DNA of 64,000 nucleotides from JAXMDC01 sp046349035 (GTDB lineage: Bacteria; Pseudomonadota; Alphaproteobacteria; Rhizobiales; Kaistiaceae). Location of the stretch: assembly GCA_046349035.1 (NCBI GenBank), contig JAXMDC010000003.1, forward strand, positions 124,001 through 188,000, read 5' to 3'. Positions 42,521 to 50,930 of this stretch are shown one piece after another (position 1 is the stretch's first letter; each line of letters opens with the position of its first letter). Below the pieces are notes generated by a model. It was given only the letters and a program-made list of their open reading frames with translations. It was not told the DNA's origin and did not search any database. Position numbers and translations under genes: made by a program.

Positions 42521-43630
42521 TCATGGGGTTTGAGTGGACCGACACTCGGGATAGCGAAGATCGATCAGCCGGTTGGTGCCCTGAGCGCGCGGAATCGGCG
42601 CTCCAGCGTCAACGAAGGCCGTGGCGTCGGCCAGCAGTGACGACAGCCAAAACTTGTTCTCCCAAGGCGAGTCATACCTCGACAGGAGCGAATGGTTGGC
42701 CGGGCTCCTATAAAGACAAGCGGAGGCTTGGCCCAACGAGCGCACGACCTCATAGGTGGCGCTGTTCGATGCCACCGGGTCGCCGGCCACGCCGACAATC
42801 TGAACAGCCGTCCCGTTGAGACGATGGCTCGCCGCAAGCTGCAGCGCGGCAGTGCCGTATCGCTGGGCCGTGCCCACCATGCCGTAGGTGAAGCGGCACA
42901 CCCCGGCTCGGCCGAGCACGGTCTCCCGCTCGCAACCCTCGCCCCACCCGGTCAGGATATCGCCGAATGACGGAGCGGCTCGCGCCAGTCCGGTCTGGCC
43001 GATCACAGGAAGCTTCTTCGGGTCGAGGATCGTGGCGATGGGCGAGAGCACCCTCACCCGGAAGCTCTCGAACGAGAAGGTTGGCGAGAACAGAATGGCG
43101 CGGTCGTAGCGAGCGTCGTCCGGCGCCAGCATGGCAGCCTCCAGGGCCACGACCGCGCCAATCGACAGGCCGCCAACGACGAGCTTCATTTGCGAAGGGT
43201 CGGCGGCGTTCAGCCGCTCGTTCCGAGCGACTCGGTTGATGCTCTGGGCCAGTTCGGAATAGGGCCCAAAATCGCCGTCGCCAGGGATTGCGGCGAGATC
43301 GTCGGACCCATCCGGGTGGCGACGCCGCCCCTCGCCCGGCAGCAAGAAGAGGTAGACGGTCCAGCCGCGCTCGGCGAGCAATCCGCCCCATTCGAAGAAT
43401 TGTTGCGGACAGGCAGTAAAGCCGTGAACGAGAAAGACCGCCCCGCGGCGTTGGCCGCCGGCTGGCGGCTCGATTGCCAGCGGAGCGCAATCGGGTTGAA
43501 GCCGACCGTCGGCCAGCCCGCTGCGGTATCGCTCCCATTCCCCGTTCGCGCCGGCCCTCGCCCCGCTCGATGCTCCCAGCGCCAGAAGCAAACACAACAG
43601 CCAAGGCAATGCCTGTCGGGAGATCAACAT
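42521..43630 (-). CDS. Exported alpha/beta-hydrolase
   Basis: 369 residues. A signal peptide (WLLCLLLALGASSGARAG) directs export. The alpha/beta-hydrolase core shows VFLVHGFTACPQQF (oxyanion-type HGF), nucleophile elbow GGLSIGAVVALEA with the catalytic Ser, a candidate acid in VGVAGDPVAS and a candidate His in SPANHSLLS. It is probably an esterase or lipase; no lid or substrate is evident. It lies 94 bases downstream of the giant kinase-like gene on the same strand, so the two may be expressed together. Five or more cysteines may form disulfides outside the cytoplasm. Confidence 0.85.
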   Translation of the reverse strand: MLISRQALPWLLCLLLALGASSGARAGANGEWERYRSGLADGRLQPDCAPLAIEPPAGGQRRGAVFLVHGFTACPQQFFEWGGLLAERGWTVYLFLLPGEGRRRHPDGSDDLAAIPGDGDFGPYSELAQSINRVARNERLNAADPSQMKLVVGGLSIGAVVALEAAMLAPDDARYDRAILFSPTFSFESFRVRVLSPIATILDPKKLPVIGQTGLARAAPSFGDILTGWGEGCERETVLGRAGVCRFTYGMVGTAQRYGTAALQLAASHRLNGTAVQIVGVAGDPVASNSATYEVVRSLGQASACLYRSPANHSLLSRYDSPWENKFWLSSLLADATAFVDAGAPIPRAQGTNRLIDLRYPECRSTQTP

Positions 43631-43724
43631 TCGAGCGGCTCCGCGCACGTGCCGAATTGGCGTGCGCCAGGTCAGTTCCGAGGCGGCTTGTCCTCCGCTC
43701 GGCGGCCGCCACCGGCGAGCGGCG

Positions 43725-46700
43725 CTAGGCGGCCCGCCGCCAGCGGGCGGCGGGCGGGGCGGGCGGCTGGCGTCGCACGGCAGCGCAGGGGCGGCGCGGC
43801 ACTCGCGCGAGCCGCCGCCGCGGCTGGGTGCGTGCTTCGGCGCGCAGGCGAGCAAGCTCGGCGGCGGGGTCCTCGGCATTGAAAAGGCGGCGCGCGGCGG
43901 CCTGTTCGGCCATCGGCAGCGGACGCATGAACGTTCCCCGCAGTTCGTCGGGAACCCGGCCGGTCCGACCGAACAGCAGGTTGTGGTCGACCAGCGGGGG
44001 AACGATCCGGTCGATCCGCGTGCGGTCGGCGCGGCCGACCGCGGCCAGCGTCGCCTCGGCGGCCGCGGCGCCGATCCGCCCGTCGTAGACGGCGGCGTTA
44101 TACGAGCGGGCCAGCATTTCGTTCGGCGAGGCAATCGCCTGTTGGATCGTTCTGGCATTGGCCGCCCGCGCGGCAAGGTCCGAGCCTTGGGCCGGGACGA
44201 TGCCGCCGGGATCGAGCACCACCATTTTCCACCGATCGGCGCCACCGGCCGGCACCAGCGCGAAGTTACCGGTGTGACAATCGGTGAAGGCGAAGCCGGC
44301 GCGGTTGAGCTCGCGCAGGCCGCGGTTGACGGCATCGGCCTGGCCCGGCGACATCGGACGGGCGCCGAAGACCTCCTTGTAGCTTCCGCCAGGCACCCGC
44401 TCGACGATCTCGTAGCGGCGGCCGGCGAGGACGCCCGACTTGCCGGTGCCGCCGCCTTTGAGCGGGGCAATGGCGATCACCTCGGGATCGACGCGTCCAT
44501 AGGCGCCGGCCCTGACGGCGGGATGGTCGCCGGTCATCGCGGCGCGGCCGAACCGCTCCATCAGATCTTCCGGCGTGTCGGCCGGGCGGACGCGGACGAT
44601 CAGGTCGTCCCGGCCGGCCACCGCGTAGACTTCGTTGACGCCGCCGCGATTGAGCCGTCCGCCGAGGGCGATTTCGCCGCCCTCATGGGCGAGGCGTGCG
44701 CCGGCAAAGGCCCCGGCATTGGGGGCGGCGGCCGCGGCGGGCGCACTCCGCCGCAGGGCGGGGAAGATCGGTTCGGTGAGGGCGAGCGTCTCGACGCCGT
44801 TCATGAAAGCGCGTTGCCCGGCATCGATCGCGCCGGCGCCCTCGGCGGCTTCGCGTGCCTTCAGCACGGCGTAATAGGCCGCGGTCTCGGAGCGCTGCGC
44901 CTCGCTCATGGCCGCCACCGCTTCGCGGGTCAGCGGGCGCGTGCGGGCGAGCGCCGCGCCGCGCTCGGCGGCGGCATTCAGCGTGCGGACCGCCGCGGTC
45001 CTGGCAAGGCGCGAAGCGGTACTGGAGAGCGCGTTGACGCCCGGCAACACCGTGCCGAGCGCGCTCATCGCAATGCCGATCGGCCCGGCGGCGGTTCCGC
45101 CGATTACATCGAGGCGGTCGAGCCCGATCAGCGGCGCCGCGCCTTCGGCGAAGGCAAGTTCGGTCCGGTCGGCGAAGTGGTCGCGCAGATCGGCGGCGTT
45201 CAGCCCGGCATCCAGCGAGGTGAGGCCAAGGCCGATCATGAAGCCGACGACGCCCTCGGACGCCAGCAGCGGACCGGCGGCGAAGAAGGCCGGCAGGAGG
45301 ACGACGCCGGTGAGGCCGCGAGCGGTGCGCTGGAAATCGCCGAGCGTGCGAATCGACTCGCCCACTCCCGCCACCGCCTTGAGGTAGGCCCGCGCCACCA
45401 GGTCGGGCTCCCAGCGGCGCGAGCCGTCGGCTTCGACCCGCTCCTTCATCAGCGTCGGCGCAACCCCGGCGACGATGTCGTCGAAAGCGAGCGAGGTCAG
45501 CAGGACCTGTTTCTCGACGTCGCAGGCCGATCCCTGGGCGAGGTCGAGCGACTTGGCCATCGAATCGATCAGCCCTTCGAGCGCCTCGCGGGTCGCGGCG
45601 TCCTGCCAGGCCGCCCGCCGGTCGGGCGCCAGGCGGGCAGCCCGCCCGATGTCGAAGACGTTGCCGTAAGGAATTTCGCGGCCGTCGGTGTCGTGGACGG
45701 TGACGCGGTTCAGCGGCTGGCGATCGTTATTGGCTTCCTTGGCCATATAGAGACGAAAGCCGCGGAGCGCGGTCGGGTTGTCGGCGATCTGGCGGTAGTT
45801 GTCGCGGAGCGTCGCCAGCCTCTCCTTGAACGCCTGACGCAGCAGAAGCGCGGCGGCGTGCGTGCCGAGATCGACCCGCAGATGTTCGTTGCCGTTCATC
45901 CGCGGGGCGAAGGCGACAATGAAGCGGGTGACGTCGGCGACCTGCCGCGACAATTGCTGCTTGGCGGCGGCGAGGTCGAGATCGACGCAGCGGCCGGCCA
46001 CTTCGACCGCCTCGTCCCAGGTCGCCCCGAGATCGCGGGGCCGCAGCTCGGTGCGGGTGGCGACGACGGCCGGCTCGAAACGGACGAGGTCGGGATCGGC
46101 GGCGCGCGCGAAGAGCTTCCCGCCGGCGCCGCCCCTGACGACGAGCGAGCCGGGCGGAGAGCGCAGGCCGTCCGGCCCGAGATCGAGGGCCAGCGGCCCG
46201 GCCCGATATTGAACCTGCCGCCCCTTCTGGCCGACCCGCAGGGCGGCGACGCGCAGCGTACCGGACACCGGCCGGTCGAGCTTGTCGATCGTCGCCAACT
46301 CCAGTTCGAGCGTCTTCTCCAGCAGCGGTGCGTTGACCCAGGCGTCGACATAGATCGCCTCGCCGGCGAGCACCGCCTCCGCCGGTTCGTCCTCGCCGTC
46401 GCGGACGTGACGGACGACGTCCAGCCGCCCGCTGTTGTCGGCGAAGGCAAGGAGCCAGGCGCCGGAAGCTCCGTTGATGGCGATGCCGGTCGGCCCCGGG
46501 CGGGCGCCGGCGGCGAAGCGCACGTTGACCGTCAGCCCGGAAACGCTGTCGGAGGGGCTGAGACCGGTGAGTTCCCAACCGCGGGCGAAATCGCGCCCGG
46601 CGGTGGTGCCGGCCGCGGCGTCGGCCGGCGTCGCGTCGATCTGGTAGGCGAAGCCGGCGTCGCCGCCGACCTTGGTCAGGGCCAGCCCGGCGCGCGACTT

Positions 46701-47681
46701 GGGCAGGCCGATGCCGGCGACGAACAGGCGGCGGGTGGAGGTGGCGTTGCCGGCGGGATAAGCGAGCCGGTCCTGGTCGTCGAGAGCGACGGCGTCGAGA
46801 ATCACCGGCTCGGGCGGCGGCGGGCTCCCCTCCATGCCGAGGATGCGCAGTTCGAACTCGAAGGGAACGCCGGAAACCGTCACGCGCTTGGTGCCAGGTA
46901 CCACACCCTCGTGCAGCATGAAGCTGATCTTCAACGCGCCGTCAGGAAGGGTGATGGCCTCGACCAGCTCCAGGTGCGGATCGTCGGGAACGATCAGGCC
47001 GGGAGAGGTGAGCGCGCCGCTGCCGACCGGCGCGGTCAGCGGGAAATTGGCGCCGCGCAGGCGAAGCACCAGCGGGCCCGACCCCGAGGCCCAATAGGAC
47101 CAGTTGCCCCGCTGTTCGCGGTACGTGGCCCACTGCCGCCGCAACAGGTCGAGGGTCAGCCGCGATTGGTCGATCTCGGTTATCTCGACCCGTTCGATCT
47201 GCGGAACGACGCGGGTCAGGCGAATGTCCGAGTCGCCGAACTTGCCGGTCAAGGTGAGACCGTCGCCGCTAGGCGAGAGCGCGAGATCGGCCATGCCGGT
47301 GCTGGGAGCGAACAAGCCGGCCAGCCGGTCCCCGGATTCGCCGATCATGCGCGCCTTGAGGCCGGCACCGGCATCGGGATCGCCGAAGGAGAAGCAGGCG
47401 AAGCCCTGCAGTCCGGCGGGCGCCAGGAAACCGCAGCGCAGGCCGCTGAGGCCGCTGTTGCCGTCGAGAATGGTCTGGCCGGTGCGGACGGCGAGGCGAA
47501 GAGTGTAGGCGCGGCCGGCGCCGCTCGCCTCCCCTTCCCAGAGGCCGGCATATTTGGCCCAGGGCGCCTTGGCCAAGGCGGCGGCGCGGAGCGGCTCGAT
47601 CTGCGCGGCAGCGGGAAGAATTGCGGCGAGGAGAAGGGCTAAGGCGAGATGCCAGCCCCCCAGCATCCGGCGGACGGTCAT
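43725..47681 (-). CDS. Giant exported protein with C-terminal kinase-like domain
   Basis: 1318 residues. The start at 47681 gives a signal peptide (WHLALALLLAAILPAAAQ). Residues ~30-550 are beta-rich, resembling adhesin or Ig-type modules. Residues ~550-790 are helical. A hydrophobic stretch lies near 790-820 (VVLLPAFFAAGPLLASEG). Residues ~1005-1200 look like a kinase fold: a glycine-loop LNRGGVNEVYAV, strand DDLIVRVRP (Arg where Lys is usual), hinge YEIVERVPGGSY, catalytic-loop-like FTDCHTGNFALV (Asp ~1134) and a metal-loop-like VLDPGG (~1157). Activity is not shown. I know no named family with this architecture. It may act as an envelope or secreted effector; the hydrolase gene follows. 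Confidence 0.8.
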   Translation of the reverse strand: MTVRRMLGGWHLALALLLAAILPAAAQIEPLRAAALAKAPWAKYAGLWEGEASGAGRAYTLRLAVRTGQTILDGNSGLSGLRCGFLAPAGLQGFACFSFGDPDAGAGLKARMIGESGDRLAGLFAPSTGMADLALSPSGDGLTLTGKFGDSDIRLTRVVPQIERVEITEIDQSRLTLDLLRRQWATYREQRGNWSYWASGSGPLVLRLRGANFPLTAPVGSGALTSPGLIVPDDPHLELVEAITLPDGALKISFMLHEGVVPGTKRVTVSGVPFEFELRILGMEGSPPPPEPVILDAVALDDQDRLAYPAGNATSTRRLFVAGIGLPKSRAGLALTKVGGDAGFAYQIDATPADAAAGTTAGRDFARGWELTGLSPSDSVSGLTVNVRFAAGARPGPTGIAINGASGAWLLAFADNSGRLDVVRHVRDGEDEPAEAVLAGEAIYVDAWVNAPLLEKTLELELATIDKLDRPVSGTLRVAALRVGQKGRQVQYRAGPLALDLGPDGLRSPPGSLVVRGGAGGKLFARAADPDLVRFEPAVVATRTELRPRDLGATWDEAVEVAGRCVDLDLAAAKQQLSRQVADVTRFIVAFAPRMNGNEHLRVDLGTHAAALLLRQAFKERLATLRDNYRQIADNPTALRGFRLYMAKEANNDRQPLNRVTVHDTDGREIPYGNVFDIGRAARLAPDRRAAWQDAATREALEGLIDSMAKSLDLAQGSACDVEKQVLLTSLAFDDIVAGVAPTLMKERVEADGSRRWEPDLVARAYLKAVAGVGESIRTLGDFQRTARGLTGVVLLPAFFAAGPLLASEGVVGFMIGLGLTSLDAGLNAADLRDHFADRTELAFAEGAAPLIGLDRLDVIGGTAAGPIGIAMSALGTVLPGVNALSSTASRLARTAAVRTLNAAAERGAALARTRPLTREAVAAMSEAQRSETAAYYAVLKAREAAEGAGAIDAGQRAFMNGVETLALTEPIFPALRRSAPAAAAAPNAGAFAGARLAHEGGEIALGGRLNRGGVNEVYAVAGRDDLIVRVRPADTPEDLMERFGRAAMTGDHPAVRAGAYGRVDPEVIAIAPLKGGGTGKSGVLAGRRYEIVERVPGGSYKEVFGARPMSPGQADAVNRGLRELNRAGFAFTDCHTGNFALVPAGGADRWKMVVLDPGGIVPAQGSDLAARAANARTIQQAIASPNEMLARSYNAAVYDGRIGAAAAEATLAAVGRADRTRIDRIVPPLVDHNLLFGRTGRVPDELRGTFMRPLPMAEQAAARRLFNAEDPAAELARLRAEARTQPRRRLARVPRRPCAAVRRQPPAPPAARWRRAA

Positions 47682-47944
47682 CGCTACTACCTCTTTGGCA
47701 ATAGGTGCCCCGACCGCGGCATAGTCCATCGCCGGCCGCCGATAATCAATGGGCCGCCGCGGCCGGCGGCAGCGGGCTCGGGAAAGCATGTTCCGCCCAC
47801 GCCCGCCTGCGGACACGCCCCGCCGCCAGCGGCCGCGCTGCGCCATTAGCAAAGCCAATTGTGTCCATTGAGTTACAGGCGGCGCGGCGGCGGGCCATGT
47901 TTTCCCGTCTTAACCGACTGGGTTGGCATGGAGGGCGTTCGACC

Positions 47945-48451
47945 ATGAAAAAGGTGGCAGGACTTGTCGCGGGCACGCTGTCGTTGCTCGCTCTTTTGGG
48001 CTCGGCTTCGGCCGAACAGGTATCGGGCAAAGTCGGCTCGGGCGCGCCGGAGGACATCTTCCTCAACCTGACAATGGCGGCGAACGGCACGCTCACCCTC
48101 TCGCAGACCGAGTTCAAGCTCGCCTGGGGCGGCTACTACCGCTTCAATATGGAATGCCCGGACGCCGGCCCCAAGAACGAGGCGTCGGTGCAGTTCGTGG
48201 TGCCCAATCTCTGGGAGAATTCGCATATGCGCCTGGCCAGCGTCAGCGAGCGCAAGAGCGGCTTCCAGGAGGTCGGCGAGATCAACTTCCACCTGCAGGG
48301 CCTGCAGATGCGGCTGATGGAATGCGAGGGCCTGCCGCTCGACATCCGCTTCAGCTTCTACCCGATGCGGAAGGGCACCTACCCCTTCACCGTCACCAAT
48401 TCGACGGTCAAGCCGCCGGTCGAATACAAGGGCAAGTTCATCGTCGAGTAG
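47945..48451 (+). CDS. Small exported protein of unknown function
   Basis: 168 residues, start MKKVAGLVAGTLSLLALL with a signal peptide ending SASAEQ. The mature part (FKLAWGGYYRFNMECPDA, then EINFHLQGLQMRLMECEGL) looks beta-rich, with two cysteines in similar MEC contexts that could pair. The end reads KPPVEYKGKFIVE. Such proteins recur in Rhizobiales annotated as hypothetical. It is divergent from the giant gene, sharing a 263-base intergenic region in which I see no other gene. Confidence 0.75.
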   Translation: MKKVAGLVAGTLSLLALLGSASAEQVSGKVGSGAPEDIFLNLTMAANGTLTLSQTEFKLAWGGYYRFNMECPDAGPKNEASVQFVVPNLWENSHMRLASVSERKSGFQEVGEINFHLQGLQMRLMECEGLPLDIRFSFYPMRKGTYPFTVTNSTVKPPVEYKGKFIVE

Positions 48452-48551
48452 GCGCCGAGCCCTGACGTCGAAGCGAACCGGGCCACCGGCGGGCGATCCC
48501 GCCGGGGCGAGCCGCAGCTGTCGGGCCGGCCGCCGTTCCCCCGCGCCGGCC

Positions 48552-48567
48552 TTAACGCTCCGTTAAC
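48552..48567. promoter_or_regulatory. CtrA-type box TTAA-N7-TTAAC
   Basis: TTAA (48552-48555), seven bases, TTAAC (48563-48567): a full match to the CtrA consensus in DNA where TTAA is rare. A further TTTAACC half-site follows at 48571. It lies about 100 bases before the next open frame. CtrA is the alphaproteobacterial cell-cycle and motility regulator; binding is inferred. Confidence 0.6.
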
Positions 48568-48666
48568 CCTGTTTAACCCATCCTTAGCGCGCTCCATTCG
48601 CCAAGCACGGCGAAGCATTTGCCCCCGGGCGCGGGCCTTTGAGGGCGGCTGTCAGGGATCGATCGA

Positions 48667-49074
48667 TTGGGCACGCAGAGCAAGCCAACCTCTTCCGCCG
48701 CTCGTTCGTCGCGCAGCCTGACGACGGTCCGCCCGCCGTCGCCGCCCGCCGCGGCGCCGGCGCGTCCCGGCCCGCGCTCTGCCTCGCCGACGAGCGGGGG
48801 AAGCACCAAGCGGGCGACGCCGGACATGCCGCTGCAGGACGAGCCGCGGGTTCTCTTGAAGCTCCTCGACGCGGAAGTCCGGGTGCTGCGGGAGATGCTG
48901 GCGGCGATGCGCGACAGCCGCGACTCGTGGCGCGGACAAGCCGAGCGAGCGGCGCTCGCGCTGATCGCGCTGACGCGCCAGCCCTCGCCGCTGGCGCTCG
49001 CCGCCAAGCTGGAGGTCGCCGAGCCGCCGGCCACCCTGTTGCCGGCAGTCCGGGCGCGGACCCTCCCGCAGTAA
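48667..49074 (+). CDS. Hypothetical protein with helical C-terminus
   Basis: 135 residues from a TTG start; an ATG at 48826 would give an 82-residue form and may be the true start. The first ~50 residues are Ser/Pro/Arg-rich and low in information. The helix LLKLLDAEVRVLREMLAAMR followed by DSWRGQAERAALAL resembles short coiled regions in phage- and plasmid-associated proteins. No function can be assigned. A CtrA-type box lies upstream. Confidence 0.45.
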   Translation: MGTQSKPTSSAARSSRSLTTVRPPSPPAAAPARPGPRSASPTSGGSTKRATPDMPLQDEPRVLLKLLDAEVRVLREMLAAMRDSRDSWRGQAERAALALIALTRQPSPLALAAKLEVAEPPATLLPAVRARTLPQ

Positions 49075-49105
49075 TGCGAAGCGCGCGCTTTCAGAGGCTC
49101 CTCGG

Positions 49106-49201
49106 CACCTAAAGTACCTAAAGTACCTAAAGTGGCGGAAAGCCTCGGCTTCGGTTCGCCGCCGGGCGTCCAACTTTAGGTACTTTAGGTACTTTAGGTG
49201 G
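49106..49201. repeat. CCTAAAGTA hairpin element, copy 1
   Basis: Left arm: three tandem 9-mers (49108-49134: CCTAAAGTA, CCTAAAGTA, CCTAAAGTG). A 35-base GC-rich loop follows, then the inverted right arm of three 9-mers (49172-49198: AACTTTAGG, TACTTTAGG, TACTTTAGG) and TGGCTTGG. The arms pair over about 28 bases. The preceding TCAGAGGCTC and following GCTTGG are shared with copy 2, so the mobile or duplicated unit is larger than the hairpin. The gap 49075-49519 holds only these elements. Confidence 0.88.
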
Positions 49202-49354
49202 CTTGGCCGCAAAGGACGCGCTTGCCTGACGGCGCTCATCGTCTCGAATAGTTGTATTGAGCCGGTCTAAGGCTGCCAGCCGGCGGGCGCCTGGTGCCGG
49301 CGGCCGGGCCGGAAGGGCGAAGCACGCGCCTCAGAGGCTCCCCCGGCAGCTAAA

Positions 49355-49450
49355 CCACCTAAAGTACCTAAAGTACCCAAAGTGGCAGGAAAGGCTCGGT
49401 TTTGGCCCGGGGCCGGCGCCCGCCTTAGGTACTTTAGGTACTTTAGGTGG
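49355..49450. repeat. CCTAAAGTA hairpin element, copy 2
   Basis: Left arm 49355-49385 (CCACCTAAAGTACC, then TAAAGTACCCAAAGTGG), right arm 49423-49450 (CCTTAGGTACTTTAGG, then TACTTTAGGTGG). The 5' flank TCAGAGGCTC and the 3' flank CTTGGC match copy 1, while the loop differs in sequence. Paired changes are few, so copies look fairly recent. Confidence 0.86.
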
Positions 49451-49519
49451 CTTGGCGCCCGACTCAGCCTGCCGGCTCAGCCTGAAGGCCGCACCGCCGC
49501 GCCGGGCAGCGTTGTCCGC

Positions 49520-49810
49520 TCAGTCGCTTGCGTCGGTGCGGTGCTCGCGGCATTGCCAGAGGCGGAGGACGAAGAGCGTCGCGCCGGCGATCTCGTATCG
49601 CAGCTCGTAGTCGCCGACGAAGATGCGCCGGACCTCGCGAGGCCGATAAGCGTCCAGCGTCTCGCCGATCCGCGGATAATCGAGCAGGCGCTCGGGCGCG
49701 CGCGCCAGCAGCCGGACGGTCCGCGCCGCTGCCTTGGGGGCGACGGTCCGCAGGTGCTCGTGCAGCCGCACGAGATCGGCGGACGCCGCACCGGTCCAGG
49801 CGAGCTTCAC
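49520..49810 (-). CDS. RelE/ParE-superfamily toxin
   Basis: 96 residues: MKLAWTGAASADLVRLHEHL, then RLLDYPRIGETLDAYRPREV and RRIFVGDYELRYEIAGATLF, with closing VLRLWQCREHR. This is the standard ParE/RelE layout ending in a basic C-terminus with a His-Arg pair. Its ATG overlaps the end of the upstream antitoxin gene by four bases. Target (gyrase or mRNA) cannot be told. It has no close similarity by eye to the toxin at 20.4 kb. Confidence 0.87.
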   Translation of the reverse strand: MKLAWTGAASADLVRLHEHLRTVAPKAAARTVRLLARAPERLLDYPRIGETLDAYRPREVRRIFVGDYELRYEIAGATLFVLRLWQCREHRTDASD

Positions 49811-50073
49811 GCCGAGGGCGGCGGCAGGGGCTCGTCGGTCTCCAAGCTATCCGCCCAGGCACGCACCGCTCGGTGGTCGACGAGGCGGCCGGCAGTCACA
49901 TCCTCCAGCGCTTCGAGCGTCAGCCGGTGACGCTCCTCCTCCTGGTCCACCCAGGCGGCGAGCGCCTGTTTCATCACCCAGCCGCGCGAGCGTTCCAGTC
50001 GCGCCGCCATCGCATCGACCTTCTCGGCGAGGGCGAGCGGTATATGCGCGGTCAGCACCCTCTTATCCGCCAT
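49807..50073 (-). CDS. Ribbon-helix-helix antitoxin
   Basis: 88 residues. The N-terminus MADKRVLTAHIPLALAEKVD followed by AARLERSRGWVMKQALAAWV is a CopG/ParD-type ribbon-helix-helix DNA-binding domain. The acidic, flexible C-terminal half would bind and neutralise the toxin. It comes first in the pair with a four-base overlap, the usual order, and probably autoregulates the operon. Confidence 0.88.
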   Translation of the reverse strand: MADKRVLTAHIPLALAEKVDAMAARLERSRGWVMKQALAAWVDQEEERHRLTLEALEDVTAGRLVDHRAVRAWADSLETDEPLPPPSA

Positions 50074-50178
50074 GCCGGTCGCTCCTAATCAGTGTCAATC
50101 GCTACGATTGGATTCTAATCGTCAGGGCTCGCCTGGGCAATCTCATCCGTCCCACCCGCTGCCCCCTTGACGACGGAC

Positions 50179-50209
50179 TATCGCGATATATCTTTGATGC
50201 ATCTCGATA
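50179..50209. promoter_or_regulatory. Imperfect dyad abutting the PadR ribosome binding site
   Basis: TATCGCGATATAT (50179-50191), CTTTG, ATGCATCTCGATA (50197-50209); 10 of 13 positions pair. AT-rich dyads of this kind are typical PadR operators. It ends exactly where AGGAGG (50209-50214) begins, eight bases before the ATG, so a bound repressor would cover the start region. Regulation is inferred. Confidence 0.65.
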
Positions 50210-50221
50210 GGAGGCAGCCTC

Positions 50222-50869
50222 ATGACCCACGACCATCGCCACGACCGCGACTGGCAGGCGCAGGACCGCGATTGCGGCCCGCTCGGCCATCACATTCACC
50301 GGCTGCGGATGGCCGCCCGGCACGGCGGCGGACCGCGCGGCGGGCCGTTCCAACGCGGCTTCGGCGGACCGGGCGGATTCGGCTTCGGACCGTTCGGCCG
50401 CGGCCCGCGAGCCCGGCGCGGCGACATCCGCGCGGCGATCCTCGCCCTCCTCAAGGAGGAGCCGCGCAACGGCTACCAGATCATCCAGGTGCTCAAGGAG
50501 CGGAGCGGCGGCCTGTGGAACGCCAGCCCGGGCTCGGTCTATCCGACGCTGCAGCAATTGGAGGACGAACGGCTGATCGGCGCGCAGGAGACGCCCGGCG
50601 GCCGGGTCTTCGCGCTGACCAAGGAGGGCATCGCCTATGTTGCCGCGCACGCCGAGGAGGTCGCCGCGCCGTGGGAGGCGCTCAGCCAAGCCGCCGGCGG
50701 CGATTTCATCGACCTGATGGGTCTCAGCCGCCAGCTCGCCGTCGCGGCGATGCAGGTGGCGCAGAGCGGCGAGGCGGCGGACGTCGCCAAGGCGCGGAAG
50801 ATCCTCGCTGAGGCGCGCCGATCGCTCTACCAGATCCTCGCAGAAGGAGCGGCCGGCGAGGAGGCGTAA
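50222..50869 (+). CDS. PadR-family transcriptional regulator
   Basis: 215 residues. An unusual N-terminus rich in His, Asp and Gly (MTHDHRHDRDWQ; then GGPRGGPFQRGFGGPGG) may bind metal. The PadR winged helix follows: DIRAAILALLKEEPRNGYQI, then SPGSVYPTLQQLEDERLI and GGRVFALTKEG. The C-terminal helices (VAAMQVAQSGEAADVAKARK) mediate dimerisation. A dyad overlaps its leader, consistent with autorepression. No obvious target gene is adjacent on the same strand. Confidence 0.9.
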   Translation: MTHDHRHDRDWQAQDRDCGPLGHHIHRLRMAARHGGGPRGGPFQRGFGGPGGFGFGPFGRGPRARRGDIRAAILALLKEEPRNGYQIIQVLKERSGGLWNASPGSVYPTLQQLEDERLIGAQETPGGRVFALTKEGIAYVAAHAEEVAAPWEALSQAAGGDFIDLMGLSRQLAVAAMQVAQSGEAADVAKARKILAEARRSLYQILAEGAAGEEA

Positions 50870-50930
50870 GACCCGAGGGGACGGCCGGGGACGAGGCCGT
50901 GGGGCGATTGGGCCCTCGCCTCCTCGCGGG

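Noticed and set aside
43662..47642. Very long open frame on the + strand opposite the giant exported protein
   Set aside because: High GC content leaves the opposite strand open. Its translation is low-complexity (Arg, Gly, Asp, Glu rich) and lacks any domain, whereas the minus strand has a signal peptide and kinase-like motifs.
48563..48576. Second full CtrA box formed by TTAACCC...TTTAACC
   Set aside because: The spacing between these half-sites is six rather than seven bases, so only the first pair is called as a full box.
49106..49450. CRISPR-like array in the CCTAAAGTA repeats
   Set aside because: Units are 9 bp and contiguous, with no regular spacers, and arms are inverted. No cas genes are near.
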